Assembly (NCBI RefSeq): GCF_031624395.1
Contig: NZ_JAMQON010000004.1
Span: forward strand, 178,988-242,987
Source of the DNA: Halomicroarcula saliterrae
GTDB taxonomy: Archaea; Halobacteriota; Halobacteria; Halobacteriales; Haloarculaceae
DNA: 64,000 nt
Direction: 5' to 3'
Shown in pieces: positions 52,206-61,092 of the stretch (the first letter of the stretch is position 1; every line of letters begins with the position of its first letter). The translations under genes and the position numbers were made by a program. The notes below the pieces were generated by a model that had not been told where the DNA came from, made no database searches, and saw nothing but the letters and a program-made list of their open reading frames with translations.

Positions 52206-52405
52206 GAGTTGAACGGAGTCAGACCGAGAGGGCCACGTAGCAGTTGAGAGCAACCACGCCGGTCCCCAGCCCAGCGAGGTCGGCGTAACCGGGGCGTTGC
52301 ACAGTCAGCGTGCGGGGCGACGAGGGTGCCGTTGTGAGGTCTCGGACGGAGTCCCGGTTTCCCCATCCTGAATCTCCGCACCCGAGTATCGGCGCTGAGA
52401 ACTGG

Positions 52406-53212
52406 TTACAGTTCACAGCGGCCGTCGTAGGTCGCCTCGCCGACCGAACCGATGGCGGGGTCGTCGCCACACACCGGACAGTCCGGGTTCCGGGCGACGG
52501 GTACCTCGTCGACGTTCATCCGTCCGGCGTCGAACGCGAGCAGCCGGCCGTCGAGGGGGTCCCCGTAGTCCATCGCGAGTTTGACCACCTCCGTCGCCTG
52601 CAGACAGCCGATCGTGCCCGGCAGGACGCCCAGCACGCCGGCCGTCGAGCAGTCAGGCACCGTGCCCGCGGGCGGGGCTTTCGGGAACAGACAGCGGTAG
52701 CAGGGCCCGTCGCCGGTGAACGTCGTCACCTGCCCCTCGAACCGGAAGACCGCGCCGTGGGAGAACGGGACGCCGGCGAGCGTGCAGGCGTCGTTGACCA
52801 GAAACCGCGTCGCGAAGTTGTCGGAGGCGTCGACCACGATGTCGTACTCGTCGACGAGGTCGGCGGCGTTGTCGGCCGAGAGCCGTAGCTCGTGGCTGTC
52901 GACGGTCACGTCGGGGTTCAGGTCGGCCACGAAGTCGCGGGCGCTGTCGACCTTCGGCCGACCCACGTCGCTGTCGCCGTGGACGACCTGTCGCTGGAGG
53001 TTCGAGCGTTCGACCGTGTCGTCGTCGACGATGCCGAGCCGGCCGACGCCCGCCGCCGCGAGATACTGCAGGACCGGAGAGCCCAGACCGCCGGCACCCA
53101 CCACGAGCACGCCGGTGTCGAGCAGCGCCGCCTGCCCCGCCGGACCGACGTCGTCCATGATGATGTGGCGGGAGTAGCGGTCGAGCTGTTCTGTGTCGAG
53201 GTCCGGTCGCAT
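52406..53212 (-). CDS. ubaA: UbaA, E1-like SAMP-activating enzyme
   Basis: The 268-residue protein is a MoeB/ThiF/HesA-type adenylyltransferase: ATP loop VVGAGGLGSPVLQYL, the Arg in NLQRQVVHGDSDVG, the Asp in VVDASDNFATR and the zinc Cys pairs CYRCLF and CPVCGD. The candidate catalytic cysteine is Cys188 in PDCSTAGVLG, the same number reported for Haloferax UbaA. In haloarchaea this one enzyme activates the small modifiers SAMP1-3 for protein conjugation, tRNA thiolation and molybdopterin synthesis. It converges with the cobalamin-binding gene across a 200-bp gap. Confidence 0.93.
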   Translation of the reverse strand: MRPDLDTEQLDRYSRHIIMDDVGPAGQAALLDTGVLVVGAGGLGSPVLQYLAAAGVGRLGIVDDDTVERSNLQRQVVHGDSDVGRPKVDSARDFVADLNPDVTVDSHELRLSADNAADLVDEYDIVVDASDNFATRFLVNDACTLAGVPFSHGAVFRFEGQVTTFTGDGPCYRCLFPKAPPAGTVPDCSTAGVLGVLPGTIGCLQATEVVKLAMDYGDPLDGRLLAFDAGRMNVDEVPVARNPDCPVCGDDPAIGSVGEATYDGRCEL

Positions 53213-53369
53213 GGCGAGGTGTTGGCCGGCGGCGGATATAAACGGCGGGATGCGGCCGAGGAGTGCCAGCGGCCCGCGGACGTTTCGGGTGGAGCGTGTC
53301 GAAACCGGCGCAGATATATCCGTTCGAGCGGGGTCTGAGTTTTATTGTTCAGGGCCGCAAAGAGTGGAC

Positions 53370-53921
53370 ATGGGAAACAGCGGGACCGGCGACACCGACG
53401 CGGAGGACGCCAGCCGCCTGCCCGTCCGACCGCCGAAGCCGGGGAAAGCGATGAGCGTCTTCGTCCTGCTGGCCGGTCTCGGCATCGTCGGAGTGGGAGC
53501 CTACTCGTACGTGGCGGACTCCGGGACTCTCGAAAACAGAGTCCAGATAACCGCCGAAGTCAGCGAAGTCGGTGTCGAACAGCTGCAGGGGTCACGGGGC
53601 AGGGAGTCGTACGTTCCGGCCGTGACGTTCCAGTACCGATTTCGGGGGACCAGCTACACCTCGGACAGAATCTACCCGGGGACCACGCAACCGCGATACG
53701 AAGACAGAGCGGCCGCACAGTCGCGCGCGTCGGCGTACGCCGTCGGTGAGCGCGTGACCGCGTACGTCGACCCCGGCGCGCCGGGACAGGCGTTCCTCGA
53801 AGACAGCCGGTCGGGACAGGCAACGGGGGCCTTCTTCGTCGGGGTCATCGTGTCGCTCATCGGGGGCCTGGGGCTCTACCAGGCGCGGCGGGAGGCACGC
53901 GCCCGCGAACGGCTGTCCTGA
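53370..53921 (+). CDS. DUF3592-like membrane protein
   Basis: The 183-residue protein has two membrane helices (about 28-50, SVFVLLAGLGIVGVGAYSYV, and about 148-168, GAFFVGVIVSLIGGLGLYQA) with a beta-rich loop between them outside or in the cytoplasm (YVPAVTFQYRFRGTSYTSDR, YAVGERVTAYVDPGAPGQAF). That layout and the strings resemble DUF3592. Function unknown. A longer upstream frame lies in promoter-like sequence, so ATG 53370 (MGNSGTGDTDAEDA) is preferred. It stands alone. Confidence 0.75.
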   Translation: MGNSGTGDTDAEDASRLPVRPPKPGKAMSVFVLLAGLGIVGVGAYSYVADSGTLENRVQITAEVSEVGVEQLQGSRGRESYVPAVTFQYRFRGTSYTSDRIYPGTTQPRYEDRAAAQSRASAYAVGERVTAYVDPGAPGQAFLEDSRSGQATGAFFVGVIVSLIGGLGLYQARREARARERLS

Positions 53922-53993
53922 GGCCGCTCGGACGCTGTGACTGCCGAAGCGGCGAGCGACCGGCCGTGAGGAGCCGGCGCGGCGGGCCTCGTA

Positions 53994-54980
53994 TCAGTTG
54001 TTCCGCTGGAGGTCTTCGACGAGGTCGTCCATCCGCTGGTTGATGCCGGCTATCTGGTCGGTCTGGCCCTCCGCTTTGTCGGCGATGTCGGCCGTCGATT
54101 CGGCGATGACCTCGGCGTCGTCGGTCGCCTGGTCTATCATACTCGCGACCTCCTCGGTGGAGGCGGCCTGCTGGTCCGTCGCGGTCGCGACCTCCTCGAT
54201 GCCGTGGTTGACCTCGCGGACGGCGTCGCCGATATCCGAGAGGATCTCGGTGGACTCCTCGACGGTCTCGATGCCGTCGTCTATCTCTCTGTTGCTCGAT
54301 TCGAGGCTCCTGACGGCGTTCTCGGTGTCGTCCTGAATCCCGTCTATCATCCCCTCGATGGTGGTGGCCTGCTGTTGGGACTCCTCGGCCAGCGATTTGA
54401 CCTCGTTCGCGACGACAGCGAACCCTTCGCCGGCTTCACCGGCGCGGGCGGCCTCGATAGAGGCGTTCAGCGCCAGCATGTTGGTCTGGTCGGCGATGTC
54501 GTTGATGACGTCGACGATCTCGTCTATCTCCTGGACGCTCTGCTGGATGGTCCGGACGTCCTGAGCGACGCTGTCGGCGGCCTGCTGGATGGCCTCCATC
54601 GCCTCGTGGACGTCTTCGGCGTTGTCCTGCCCCCGTTCGGCGAGGTCGTTGGCCTCCCGGGTCGCCGCCGAGACCTCTTCGGAGGAGGAGGCTATCTCTT
54701 CGACGGAAGCCGAGAGGTTCGACACCTCGCTGGCGATTTCCGCCATCCCCTCGTACTGCTCGGCGGTTCGCTCCCTGATGTCGGCGGTCTCGTGCGCGAT
54801 GTCGACCGACGAGTTCTCCAGTTCCGCGATGAGCGTCTGTATCTCGCTTGCGACCTCGTGCTCGTAGCCGGCCTCTCTGTCGATGTCTTCGGCGATATCG
54901 TCCTCGATATCCGCGTCGATATCGTCGTCGATGTCGGCACTCGCCGAAACGTCCGTCGTCCCGGGCCCGGATTCAGACAT
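53994..54980 (-). CDS. Soluble methyl-accepting transducer (Htr-like)
   Basis: The 328-residue protein has an acidic N-terminus ([20 protein letters not shown]) followed by about 280 residues of heptad-patterned coiled coil. The MCP hairpin tip is present: [20 protein letters not shown], then [20 protein letters not shown]. There is no membrane helix, HAMP domain or obvious sensor domain. Soluble haloarchaeal Htr proteins of this sort signal to CheA from the cytoplasm. What it senses cannot be read from sequence. No che gene is beside it; the gap to 55137 holds nothing clear. Confidence 0.9.
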   Translation of the reverse strand: MSESGPGTTDVSASADIDDDIDADIEDDIAEDIDREAGYEHEVASEIQTLIAELENSSVDIAHETADIRERTAEQYEGMAEIASEVSNLSASVEEIASSSEEVSAATREANDLAERGQDNAEDVHEAMEAIQQAADSVAQDVRTIQQSVQEIDEIVDVINDIADQTNMLALNASIEAARAGEAGEGFAVVANEVKSLAEESQQQATTIEGMIDGIQDDTENAVRSLESSNREIDDGIETVEESTEILSDIGDAVREVNHGIEEVATATDQQAASTEEVASMIDQATDDAEVIAESTADIADKAEGQTDQIAGINQRMDDLVEDLQRNN

Positions 54981-55136
54981 GATATGACAGGCGATGAACT
55001 GGTGCTTGAAAAACGATATGCCTAATGAATCAGAACTGAAAATCGGACCGCCGGAGAGGCCCTATAGTAGCCATCAACGCACCCCCGACCACACGACAGC
55101 AGGGCGGTCGGTGTGTGAGTCGTTTCAATTGGTACT

Positions 55137-56636
55137 CTAGCAGTCGTAGAGGTCGCGGTACTTCTCGTCGGCGTAGGCGAGGAAGTGGTCGGCGCTAAAG
55201 GACTCCCCCGTGGCTTCCCGGACGAGGTCGTCGGTCTCGTACCGGGCGCCGTGGCGGTGGACGCGCTCGGTGAGCCAGTCGTGGATCGGTGCGAAGTCGC
55301 CGTCGCGGACGAGGGCGTCGACGTCGCCCAGGTCGGCCCGGACGTGGTGGTCGAGCTGGGCGGCAAGCACCGACCCGAGGGTGTACGTCGGGAAGTAGCC
55401 GATAGCGCCGTTGGTCCAGTGGATGTCCTGCAGACAGCCCGCCGCGTCGGTGTCGGGCCGGACACCCAGATACTCGGCCATCTTCTCGTTCCACACGTCC
55501 GGCACGTCCGCTACCGCCAGATCGCCCCGTATCAGGTCCCGCTCTATCTCGAAGCGGAGGATGATGTGCATGTGGTAGGTGAGCTCGTCAGCCTCGACGC
55601 GGATGAGGTTGTCCGGGTGGACCGTGTTGGCCGCCTCGTAGAACGCACGGGGGGAGGCGTCGGTGCCGAGGTGGTCGTTGGCGGTGTCGGCGAACAGGTC
55701 CCAGAACGGCCGGGAGCGGCCGACGTGGTTCTCCCAGAAGCGCGACTGTGACTCGTGGACCGAGAGGTCCCGGTCCTCGCCGAGCGGCGTGCCGTAGTCC
55801 TCCTGTGGGAGTCCCAGCGTGTAGGTGGCGTGGCCGAACTCGTGGATGGTCGACCCCACGGCGTCCATGGGGTCGTCGGGCTTGAACCGGGTGGTGACGC
55901 GGGCGTCGAACTGCGTCCCCGTCGAGAACGGGTGGGGCGCGGTGTCGAGTCGGCCGTGGTCCCAGTCGTACCCCAGCGTGGAGAGCGCGTCCTCGACGAG
56001 GGCCTGCTGGGTGTCGTCGTCGTAGGTTCCCTCGAACGGGTTGGCGAGGGTCACGTCGCTGTCGGCGATGTCGTCGATGAGCCCGACGAGTTCGTCGCGC
56101 AGGGTCGTCAACACTTCCTCGGCGGTGTCGACGCCGAGATACGGCTCGTACTCCTCGAAGAGGACCTCGTAGGGGTCCCGGTCGGGGTCGATGGCGGCGG
56201 CGTACTCCCGGCGGAGTTCGACCATCTCTTCGAGCGTGTCGGCGAACATAGCGAAGTCGTCCTCGGCCTTGGCCTCCTCCCAGACCGGCAGAGCGTTCGA
56301 GGAGGCCTCGGAGATGCGCTCGACGAGGTCCGAGGGGACCCGGACAGCCCGTTCGTGGTCGCGGCGGACCTCCCGGACGACGGCCGCCTGCTCGGGGTCG
56401 AGGTCGGCGTCGTCGAGTTCGTCCAGCCACTCGCCGAGCCGGTCGTCGGTCAGCAGTTCGTGGTGCAGCGTCGACAGCGCCGAGGACTGCTTGGCCCGGG
56501 CGGGCGTCCCGCCGCTCGGCATCATCACCTGCTGGTCCCACTGGAGGACGCTGCCCGCGTCGCCGACGTAGTGGAGACGCTTGACGTGGTCCAGGAACGC
56601 CTCGTACGTCGCGGTCGTGTCGGTCGTCGTTGCCAT
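55137..56636 (-). CDS. Carboxypeptidase Taq (M32 family)
   Basis: The 499-residue metallopeptidase has the HExxH motif HEFGH at residues 265-269 (in GSTIHEFGHATYTLG) and the downstream Glu in VHESQSRFWENH. Conserved strings include YVGDAGSVLQWDQQVMMPSG at the start and the C-terminal SFSADHFLAYADEKY. M32 enzymes remove C-terminal residues from peptides in the cytoplasm, with little sequence preference. The family length (about 500) is met. The gene is single, with PGF-CTERM nuclease upstream on the same strand. Confidence 0.95.
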   Translation of the reverse strand: MATTTDTTATYEAFLDHVKRLHYVGDAGSVLQWDQQVMMPSGGTPARAKQSSALSTLHHELLTDDRLGEWLDELDDADLDPEQAAVVREVRRDHERAVRVPSDLVERISEASSNALPVWEEAKAEDDFAMFADTLEEMVELRREYAAAIDPDRDPYEVLFEEYEPYLGVDTAEEVLTTLRDELVGLIDDIADSDVTLANPFEGTYDDDTQQALVEDALSTLGYDWDHGRLDTAPHPFSTGTQFDARVTTRFKPDDPMDAVGSTIHEFGHATYTLGLPQEDYGTPLGEDRDLSVHESQSRFWENHVGRSRPFWDLFADTANDHLGTDASPRAFYEAANTVHPDNLIRVEADELTYHMHIILRFEIERDLIRGDLAVADVPDVWNEKMAEYLGVRPDTDAAGCLQDIHWTNGAIGYFPTYTLGSVLAAQLDHHVRADLGDVDALVRDGDFAPIHDWLTERVHRHGARYETDDLVREATGESFSADHFLAYADEKYRDLYDC

Positions 56637-56693
56637 GCCAGGGGGTTAGGCGGGGAGTCCTATAGGCGCGTTGCCGGCCGAGCGGCGCGGTGG

Positions 56694-57977
56694 TCAGTCG
56701 GACCGACGCCGAAGCCACGTCCCGACGCCCAGCACGAGCCCGGCGACCGCCGAGAGGAGGCCGAAACCGGGGGCCGAAACGCCCGTTGCGGTCGGCGCCG
56801 ACGGCGTCCCGCTCGCAGTCGGAGACGGCGTCGCGGCCGTGGACGGCGTCGTCGCCTCGGCCGGTGTCGACTGTATCTCCAGAGTGGTGACGACGCCGGC
56901 GTGGTCCGAGGGCCACACGCGGACGGTCTCCCCGTCGACCGCGACCGCGACGCGGTCACCGGGCTCGTGGCCGACACGCCCGACCGACGTCGGGCTGACG
57001 GCCCCGCGGTACAGCACCGTGTCGATGCGACGGGTGAGCTGTGACTGGTCGTTGCGCAGGTCGTCGGCCTGACAGCAGGTGTAGCCGTCCGCCTCGGGCC
57101 GAAGCTCGGCGTACGGGTCGGTCAGCGTGTCGGTCAACAGCTCGTAGGCCCCGCTGCCCGGCGCGCTGTTGATGTCACCGCCGAGGACGACCGGCCCGTC
57201 CGCGGGGAGGATATCGAGCAGTTCCCGTGCCTGCAGGCGCCGAAACGTCGCCGAGGTCGACTCCAGATGCGTCGAGACGGCCGTGAACTCGACGCCGTCG
57301 ACGGTGACGTCGGCCATGGCGTAGCCGCGGTTGACGACGAGCCGTCGGTCGGTGCCCGGCACCGGGAGCGCCAGTGCGGCGTCGTAGGTGCCCGTGACGG
57401 CGTCGGCGGTGTCGAGGTCGCCGCGGACCAACAGCACGTCTCTGTCGGTGAGACGCACGTCGACGGCACCGTCGTCCGTCTCGGCCGGCAGTTCGACGTC
57501 GTTCGTCACCGCCTCGGCGGCGACGGTGTAGTCCAGCCCCCGGTCGTCCAGAGCCGTCCGGATGCGGGAGAGGAAGTCGACGACGACCTCCGAGGCCGCC
57601 TCGCTCGACTCGGTGCCGAAATCCCCCGGCTGCTGTCGCCGGAGCGCCACCACCTCCTGCAGGGCTACGACGGCCGGGTCGTTGGTTTCGACCGCCGCGG
57701 CGAAGCTGTCGGCCCGAGCCCCGTAGCGTTCGGGCTCGACCTGTTCGAAGAGGTCACCCGCGATACGCCGGACGTCCGCCATCGACTCGGCCCGTGCCAG
57801 CGCGGCGACGTCGAAACCGAGATACGCGTTCTGCGTCATGACCGTCGGCGCCGCGACCGCCGACTGCGAGCCGGCCGCGGTCCCGGTCGCGGCAGCGATT
57901 CCGGCGGCGGCGCCGGCCGTGCGACCGAGGAGGGCGCGGCGAGTGAGTGGTACCCGAGTGGTATCCGACGAGGGCAT
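56694..57977 (-). CDS. Secreted endonuclease/exonuclease/phosphatase-family protein with PGF-CTERM anchor
   Basis: The 427-residue protein begins with a Tat signal (LTRRALLGRTAGAAAGIAAA). The catalytic domain has TQNAYLGFD, the Glu in ALQEVVALR, VSTHLESTSA, GGDINSAP and SDHAGVVT, the signatures of the EEP superfamily (DNase I-like nucleases, sphingomyelinases, inositol phosphatases). A Thr/Pro-rich linker leads to a C-terminal PGF-CTERM motif (APGFGLLSAVAGLVLGVGTW then RRR), which is processed by archaeosortase for surface attachment. So it is a surface-anchored hydrolase; DNA, lipid or nucleotide substrates are all possible. Confidence 0.88.
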   Translation of the reverse strand: MPSSDTTRVPLTRRALLGRTAGAAAGIAAATGTAAGSQSAVAAPTVMTQNAYLGFDVAALARAESMADVRRIAGDLFEQVEPERYGARADSFAAAVETNDPAVVALQEVVALRRQQPGDFGTESSEAASEVVVDFLSRIRTALDDRGLDYTVAAEAVTNDVELPAETDDGAVDVRLTDRDVLLVRGDLDTADAVTGTYDAALALPVPGTDRRLVVNRGYAMADVTVDGVEFTAVSTHLESTSATFRRLQARELLDILPADGPVVLGGDINSAPGSGAYELLTDTLTDPYAELRPEADGYTCCQADDLRNDQSQLTRRIDTVLYRGAVSPTSVGRVGHEPGDRVAVAVDGETVRVWPSDHAGVVTTLEIQSTPAEATTPSTAATPSPTASGTPSAPTATGVSAPGFGLLSAVAGLVLGVGTWLRRRSD

Positions 57978-58046
57978 TACGCGCAGTTCGACGGGGCACG
58001 ACTGAAACAGTGTCGGTCAGTGAACTGGTCGCGCCCGCCGCCCGGG

Positions 58047-59177
58047 TCAATCCAGCCACGAGTCGACCACGCCGTCGTAGATGGTCCGGCACCGCTCCAG
58101 CACAGCGATGGAGACGCTCTCCGTCGCGGTGTGTGCCTCGCCGGGTTCGGCCGCGCCGACGACGACACAGTCCGTGCCCGCCGCTGCGAGCCAGCCGGCG
58201 TCGGTCGCGTGGGGTTTGACGACGTGTTCGGGGTCGCCCTCCTGTGCCCCGGCGGCCGCGTCCAGCACCGCGTCGGCGAACGCGGCGTCGCCGCAGGCCA
58301 TCGGCGGGAGGTCCTGATCGACGCGGACGGAGACGCCGTCGAGAGCCTCGACGCGCTCCAGTGGCGCCCGTTCGCCGGGGACGGTCCGTTCGTCGACCGT
58401 CGCCTCGCAGCGCTCGGGGACGACGTTCCAGGCCGACCCGCCCTCGATTTCGGTGACGGTGACGCTCCCCCGCAGTTCGTGACCGAGCACGTCGGTGGTC
58501 GGGAACTCGATACCCCGGATCAGGTCGACGGCGTCGGTCGCCCGGTAGATGGCGTTCTCGCCCGCGTCGACCTCGCTCGCGTGCGCGGCGGTGCCCTCGG
58601 CGACGACTGTCGACCCGCGCCGGCCCTTGTGGGCGACGGCCACGTCGGTGACACCGTCGGAGCGACGCTCCGGCGAGCCCCCACCCGCTTCGCTCGCGGG
58701 GACCCCCGGCTCGGAGTAGCCCGTCGACCCCTCGACGACGACGGCGTAGTCGGTCGAGAACCCGTCCTCGATGGCCGCACGACACCCCTCACCGCCCTGC
58801 TCCTCGCCGGCGAAAGAGGCGAAAACCAGTTCGCCGGCGGTCGGTTCCGCGTCGGCGAAGGCGAGCATCGCCGCCGCGAGCGAGCCCTTCATGTCGGCGG
58901 TGCCGCGGCCGTAGAGGCGTCCCGCTCGCCGCGTGAGGCGGTACTCGCCCGTGTCGTCGACCTGTCTGTCGTCCGGGGGCACCACGTCGTGGTGGCCGAC
59001 GAGAGCGAGCGACTGCTCGCCCGTTCCCGTCCGGGCGACGACGTTACCGTGGTCGTCGCGGGAGACGGCCGCGTCGGTGTGGTCACGGAGCCACTCGGCG
59101 ACGAACTCGCCGGCGGCTGTCTCGTCGTCGTGGCTCGGAATCGCCACCAGCTCCTCGGTGAGAGAGACGACGTCCAT
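58047..59177 (-). CDS. M20-family metallopeptidase (ArgE/DapE-like deacylase)
   Basis: The 376-residue protein has the M20 metal motifs LVGHHDVVPPDD, GRGTADMKGSLAA, FASFAGEEQGGEG and KPHATDAGWLAA. The dimerisation lid is at about 180-300 with KGRRGSTVVAEGTAAHASEV. ArgE, DapE and LysK-like enzymes share this fold; the substrate is not fixed. Just before that lid, residues of the form SEPGVPASEAGGGSPERRSD appear where relatives have nothing, apparently a short in-frame insertion. No arginine or lysine pathway gene is near. Confidence 0.83.
   Translation of the reverse strand: MDVVSLTEELVAIPSHDDETAAGEFVAEWLRDHTDAAVSRDDHGNVVARTGTGEQSLALVGHHDVVPPDDRQVDDTGEYRLTRRAGRLYGRGTADMKGSLAAAMLAFADAEPTAGELVFASFAGEEQGGEGCRAAIEDGFSTDYAVVVEGSTGYSEPGVPASEAGGGSPERRSDGVTDVAVAHKGRRGSTVVAEGTAAHASEVDAGENAIYRATDAVDLIRGIEFPTTDVLGHELRGSVTVTEIEGGSAWNVVPERCEATVDERTVPGERAPLERVEALDGVSVRVDQDLPPMACGDAAFADAVLDAAAGAQEGDPEHVVKPHATDAGWLAAAGTDCVVVGAAEPGEAHTATESVSIAVLERCRTIYDGVVDSWLD
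58653..58715 (-). repeat. 63-bp in-frame inserted element in M20 peptidase gene
   Basis: A 21-codon segment rich in Ser, Gly, Pro, Glu and Arg interrupts the gene between VVVEGSTGY and VTDVAVAHKG. It contains a near-perfect hairpin ggagc-gac-gctcc (on the plus strand) and resembles the [13 protein letters not shown] element in the P-type ATPase gene. It is a likely mobile or slippage-derived insertion kept in frame. Confidence 0.6.
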
Positions 59178-59213
59178 ATCTCGGAAAAGAACGGGGTCGG
59201 TTTGGGTCTTGTT

Positions 59214-59672
59214 CTACCGGAGGCCGGCGTAGGCGACGCCCAGCACGCCGCCGTAGACGGCGTGCCACAGCAGGCTCGGCGGGGCGAAGTTCGGGAACGG
59301 CGGGGCCATCGGGAAGCCGACGGCACCCAGCCACAGCGGCATCACCAGCGCGGCGAGACCCACCCAGGTGACGACGCCCCAGAGCGCGCCCAGACCCACG
59401 ACTGTCCCGGCCGAGCGGTCCTCGCCCACCGCCCGGACGATAGCGGCGAAGACGACCCCCAGAACCGCGCCGTGAGACAGGTGAACTATCCAGCCCGCGG
59501 CACCGCCAGAGAGCCCGTACAGCGCCGGAATCGCGCCCGCGAGCACTGCTGCGTTCATCACCGAGATAAGGACGGCCATGACGGCCGCCCCGGCGATACC
59601 CCCGACGACACCGGCCTGCCAGTCGGGGAGGTGGACACCGGTGTCAGTCGTCGTCGAAGTTTCGGTTGCCAT
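59214..59672 (-). CDS. DUF6789-like four-helix membrane protein
   Basis: The 152-residue protein has four membrane helices (about 20-40 WQAGVVGGIAGAAVMAVLIS, 50-75, 85-108 and 120-150) and Gly-rich packing motifs such as SGGAAGWIVHLSHGAVLGVV and LLWHAVYGGVLGVAYAGL. The conserved His residues lie in the helix pairs. Haloarchaeal DUF6789 proteins are of unknown function. The protein encoded at 36992-37570 has a similar pattern. ATG 59672 gives a clean N-terminus. Confidence 0.75.
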   Translation of the reverse strand: MATETSTTTDTGVHLPDWQAGVVGGIAGAAVMAVLISVMNAAVLAGAIPALYGLSGGAAGWIVHLSHGAVLGVVFAAIVRAVGEDRSAGTVVGLGALWGVVTWVGLAALVMPLWLGAVGFPMAPPFPNFAPPSLLWHAVYGGVLGVAYAGLR

Positions 59673-59830
59673 TACGGACGGAGATGGGAGCGGTAGTATC
59701 AAATAGGCAACCTGAAACCGCGAGAGACGTACACGAGCACGGTAGCTTGAAGTATCCCTCCCGGAAGTCCATGTCCACTCAGGGACGGATATGTGGCTGG
59801 TTCGGGAGCAACGCGGGCGCGGTGTCCGCC

Positions 59831-60520
59831 TCAGCTCGCGAACAGCCGCCGCTGTGCGCGCTCGTGGTCCGCCGCCAGCACGTCGACCAGCGGCGCGAAG
59901 GGCGTCATCTCGTCGATAGACCGGTCCGCGCTGTCGTCGGCGGCCTCGCTCATCACCGGTCCGAGCCCGTCGAGAATCCGCTGGGCGTCGGTGTGGCCGA
60001 GCGAGAGCAGTCGCTGGGCGGCCCCGAGCAGGCCGGTGGCGAAGCCGTGACAGCACAGCAGACAGGCCCGTCGTTCCTCGACGCCGGCGAGCGCGGCCGT
60101 GACGCCCAGAACGACGGCATAGTTGCCCGGCGTCGCCCCCTCGTCGACCCGCTCGGCGTACCGGGCCAGCAGGTCGTCGTCCCGAAGGTCCGACTGCAGC
60201 GAGAGCAGGCGTTTCCCGGACTGTGTCGCGCTCTCGCGGAACTCCGCCGCGAGCGTGACCGCCGCGAGACGGCGGTCGGCGTCACAGATTGCGTCTAGCT
60301 CGCCCGTGCGGGCGGCGGCGTGGGCCGCCCGGAGCGCGACCAGTTCGGCCGGCCCGACCTGCCGGCGCAGGTACGTCTCCAGCAGGGCTTCGAGCTCGTC
60401 GGCGTCGGTCACGCGGTCGTCCGCCACGAACTGTTCGAGCCCGTAGGAGACGGTGTAGGTGCCGACCGGGAGGAAGGAGTCGGCGAGTCGGAACGCTTCG
60501 AGCGCCGCGTCGTCGCTCAC
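59831..60520 (-). CDS. ureF: Urease accessory protein UreF
   Basis: The 229-residue protein is all-helical with the family start FRLADSFLPVGTYTVSYGLE, then TGELDAICDADRRLAAVTLA and, at about 140-165, CLLCCHGFATGLLGAAQRLL. UreF works with UreD and UreG to load nickel into urease. It is the last gene of the operon and overlaps ureE by 4 bp (ATGA). The region downstream to 59673 contains no gene. Confidence 0.92.
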   Translation of the reverse strand: MSDDAALEAFRLADSFLPVGTYTVSYGLEQFVADDRVTDADELEALLETYLRRQVGPAELVALRAAHAAARTGELDAICDADRRLAAVTLAAEFRESATQSGKRLLSLQSDLRDDDLLARYAERVDEGATPGNYAVVLGVTAALAGVEERRACLLCCHGFATGLLGAAQRLLSLGHTDAQRILDGLGPVMSEAADDSADRSIDEMTPFAPLVDVLAADHERAQRRLFAS

Positions 60521-61092
60521 TGTCCGCCCTCCTCGATGGTGTGGACCCCGTGACTGTGGCCGGCCCCATCGTGGCTGTGGCCGTCACCGCCGTGGCTGTG
60601 GCCGTCACCGCCGTGGGCGTGGCCGTCGTCCGCGTCGTCGAACGTCGTCGGCGGCACCGACTCGTAGCGCGTCTCGACGCCGTCGGGGAGCAGTTCCGCC
60701 ACGGTCGCGTCCATCCGATCGCGGCTGTCCGGCACCGGGAACAGCGCCTCCCCGTCCCGGAGCGCGAGGTTCCAGTGTCGGTTCCCCAGCGCGTGGCCCA
60801 GTTCCAGGGCGACAGTCGGCGGGATGTCGGCGCCGGCCACGTCCACGACGAGCGCGTCGACGGGCGCGAGTTCGACGACGACGAGCCGGTCGTCGGCGTC
60901 GAGTACGTCGCCGTCGGCGAGGTCGCGGGCCACGACGATGCCGATGTCCTCGCCGTCGGCGGTCGTCGTCCGCACCCGGGAGCGCCGCCGGTCGGTGTCC
61001 GAGAGGACGACTGTCCCGACGTCGGCGTCGGCCAGCCGGTCGGCGACGGCCGCGTCCTCGCGGTGGCCGACGTAGCTGTCGGCGACCAGCAT
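60517..61092 (-). CDS. ureE: Urease accessory protein UreE, nickel metallochaperone
   Basis: The 191-residue protein has the UreE fold, with its central segment PTVALELGHALGNRHWNLAL (the conserved LGNRHW), and a C-terminal His-rich tail of about 35 residues, (H-x-H-GG) repeats, which can bind several nickel ions. It delivers nickel to the UreDFG complex. The start 61092 overlaps the ureD stop by one base. The His tail is encoded by a short tandem repeat, so its length may vary between strains. Confidence 0.93.
   Translation of the reverse strand: MLVADSYVGHREDAAVADRLADADVGTVVLSDTDRRRSRVRTTTADGEDIGIVVARDLADGDVLDADDRLVVVELAPVDALVVDVAGADIPPTVALELGHALGNRHWNLALRDGEALFPVPDSRDRMDATVAELLPDGVETRYESVPPTTFDDADDGHAHGGDGHSHGGDGHSHDGAGHSHGVHTIEEGGQ

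Noticed and set aside
52206-52405. Minus-strand frame ending GYADLAGLGTGVVALNCYVA with a hydrophobic tail
   Set aside because: The only ATG lies inside ubaA and the frame lacks a credible start in the gap; it might be a remnant of a small membrane protein but cannot be supported as a gene.
57267-59696. 809-codon open frame on the plus strand
   Set aside because: It is antisense to the EEP nuclease, the M20 peptidase and the membrane protein, has Arg/Gly/Val/Asp-rich low-information sequence and no domains; GC-rich DNA gives such frames by chance.
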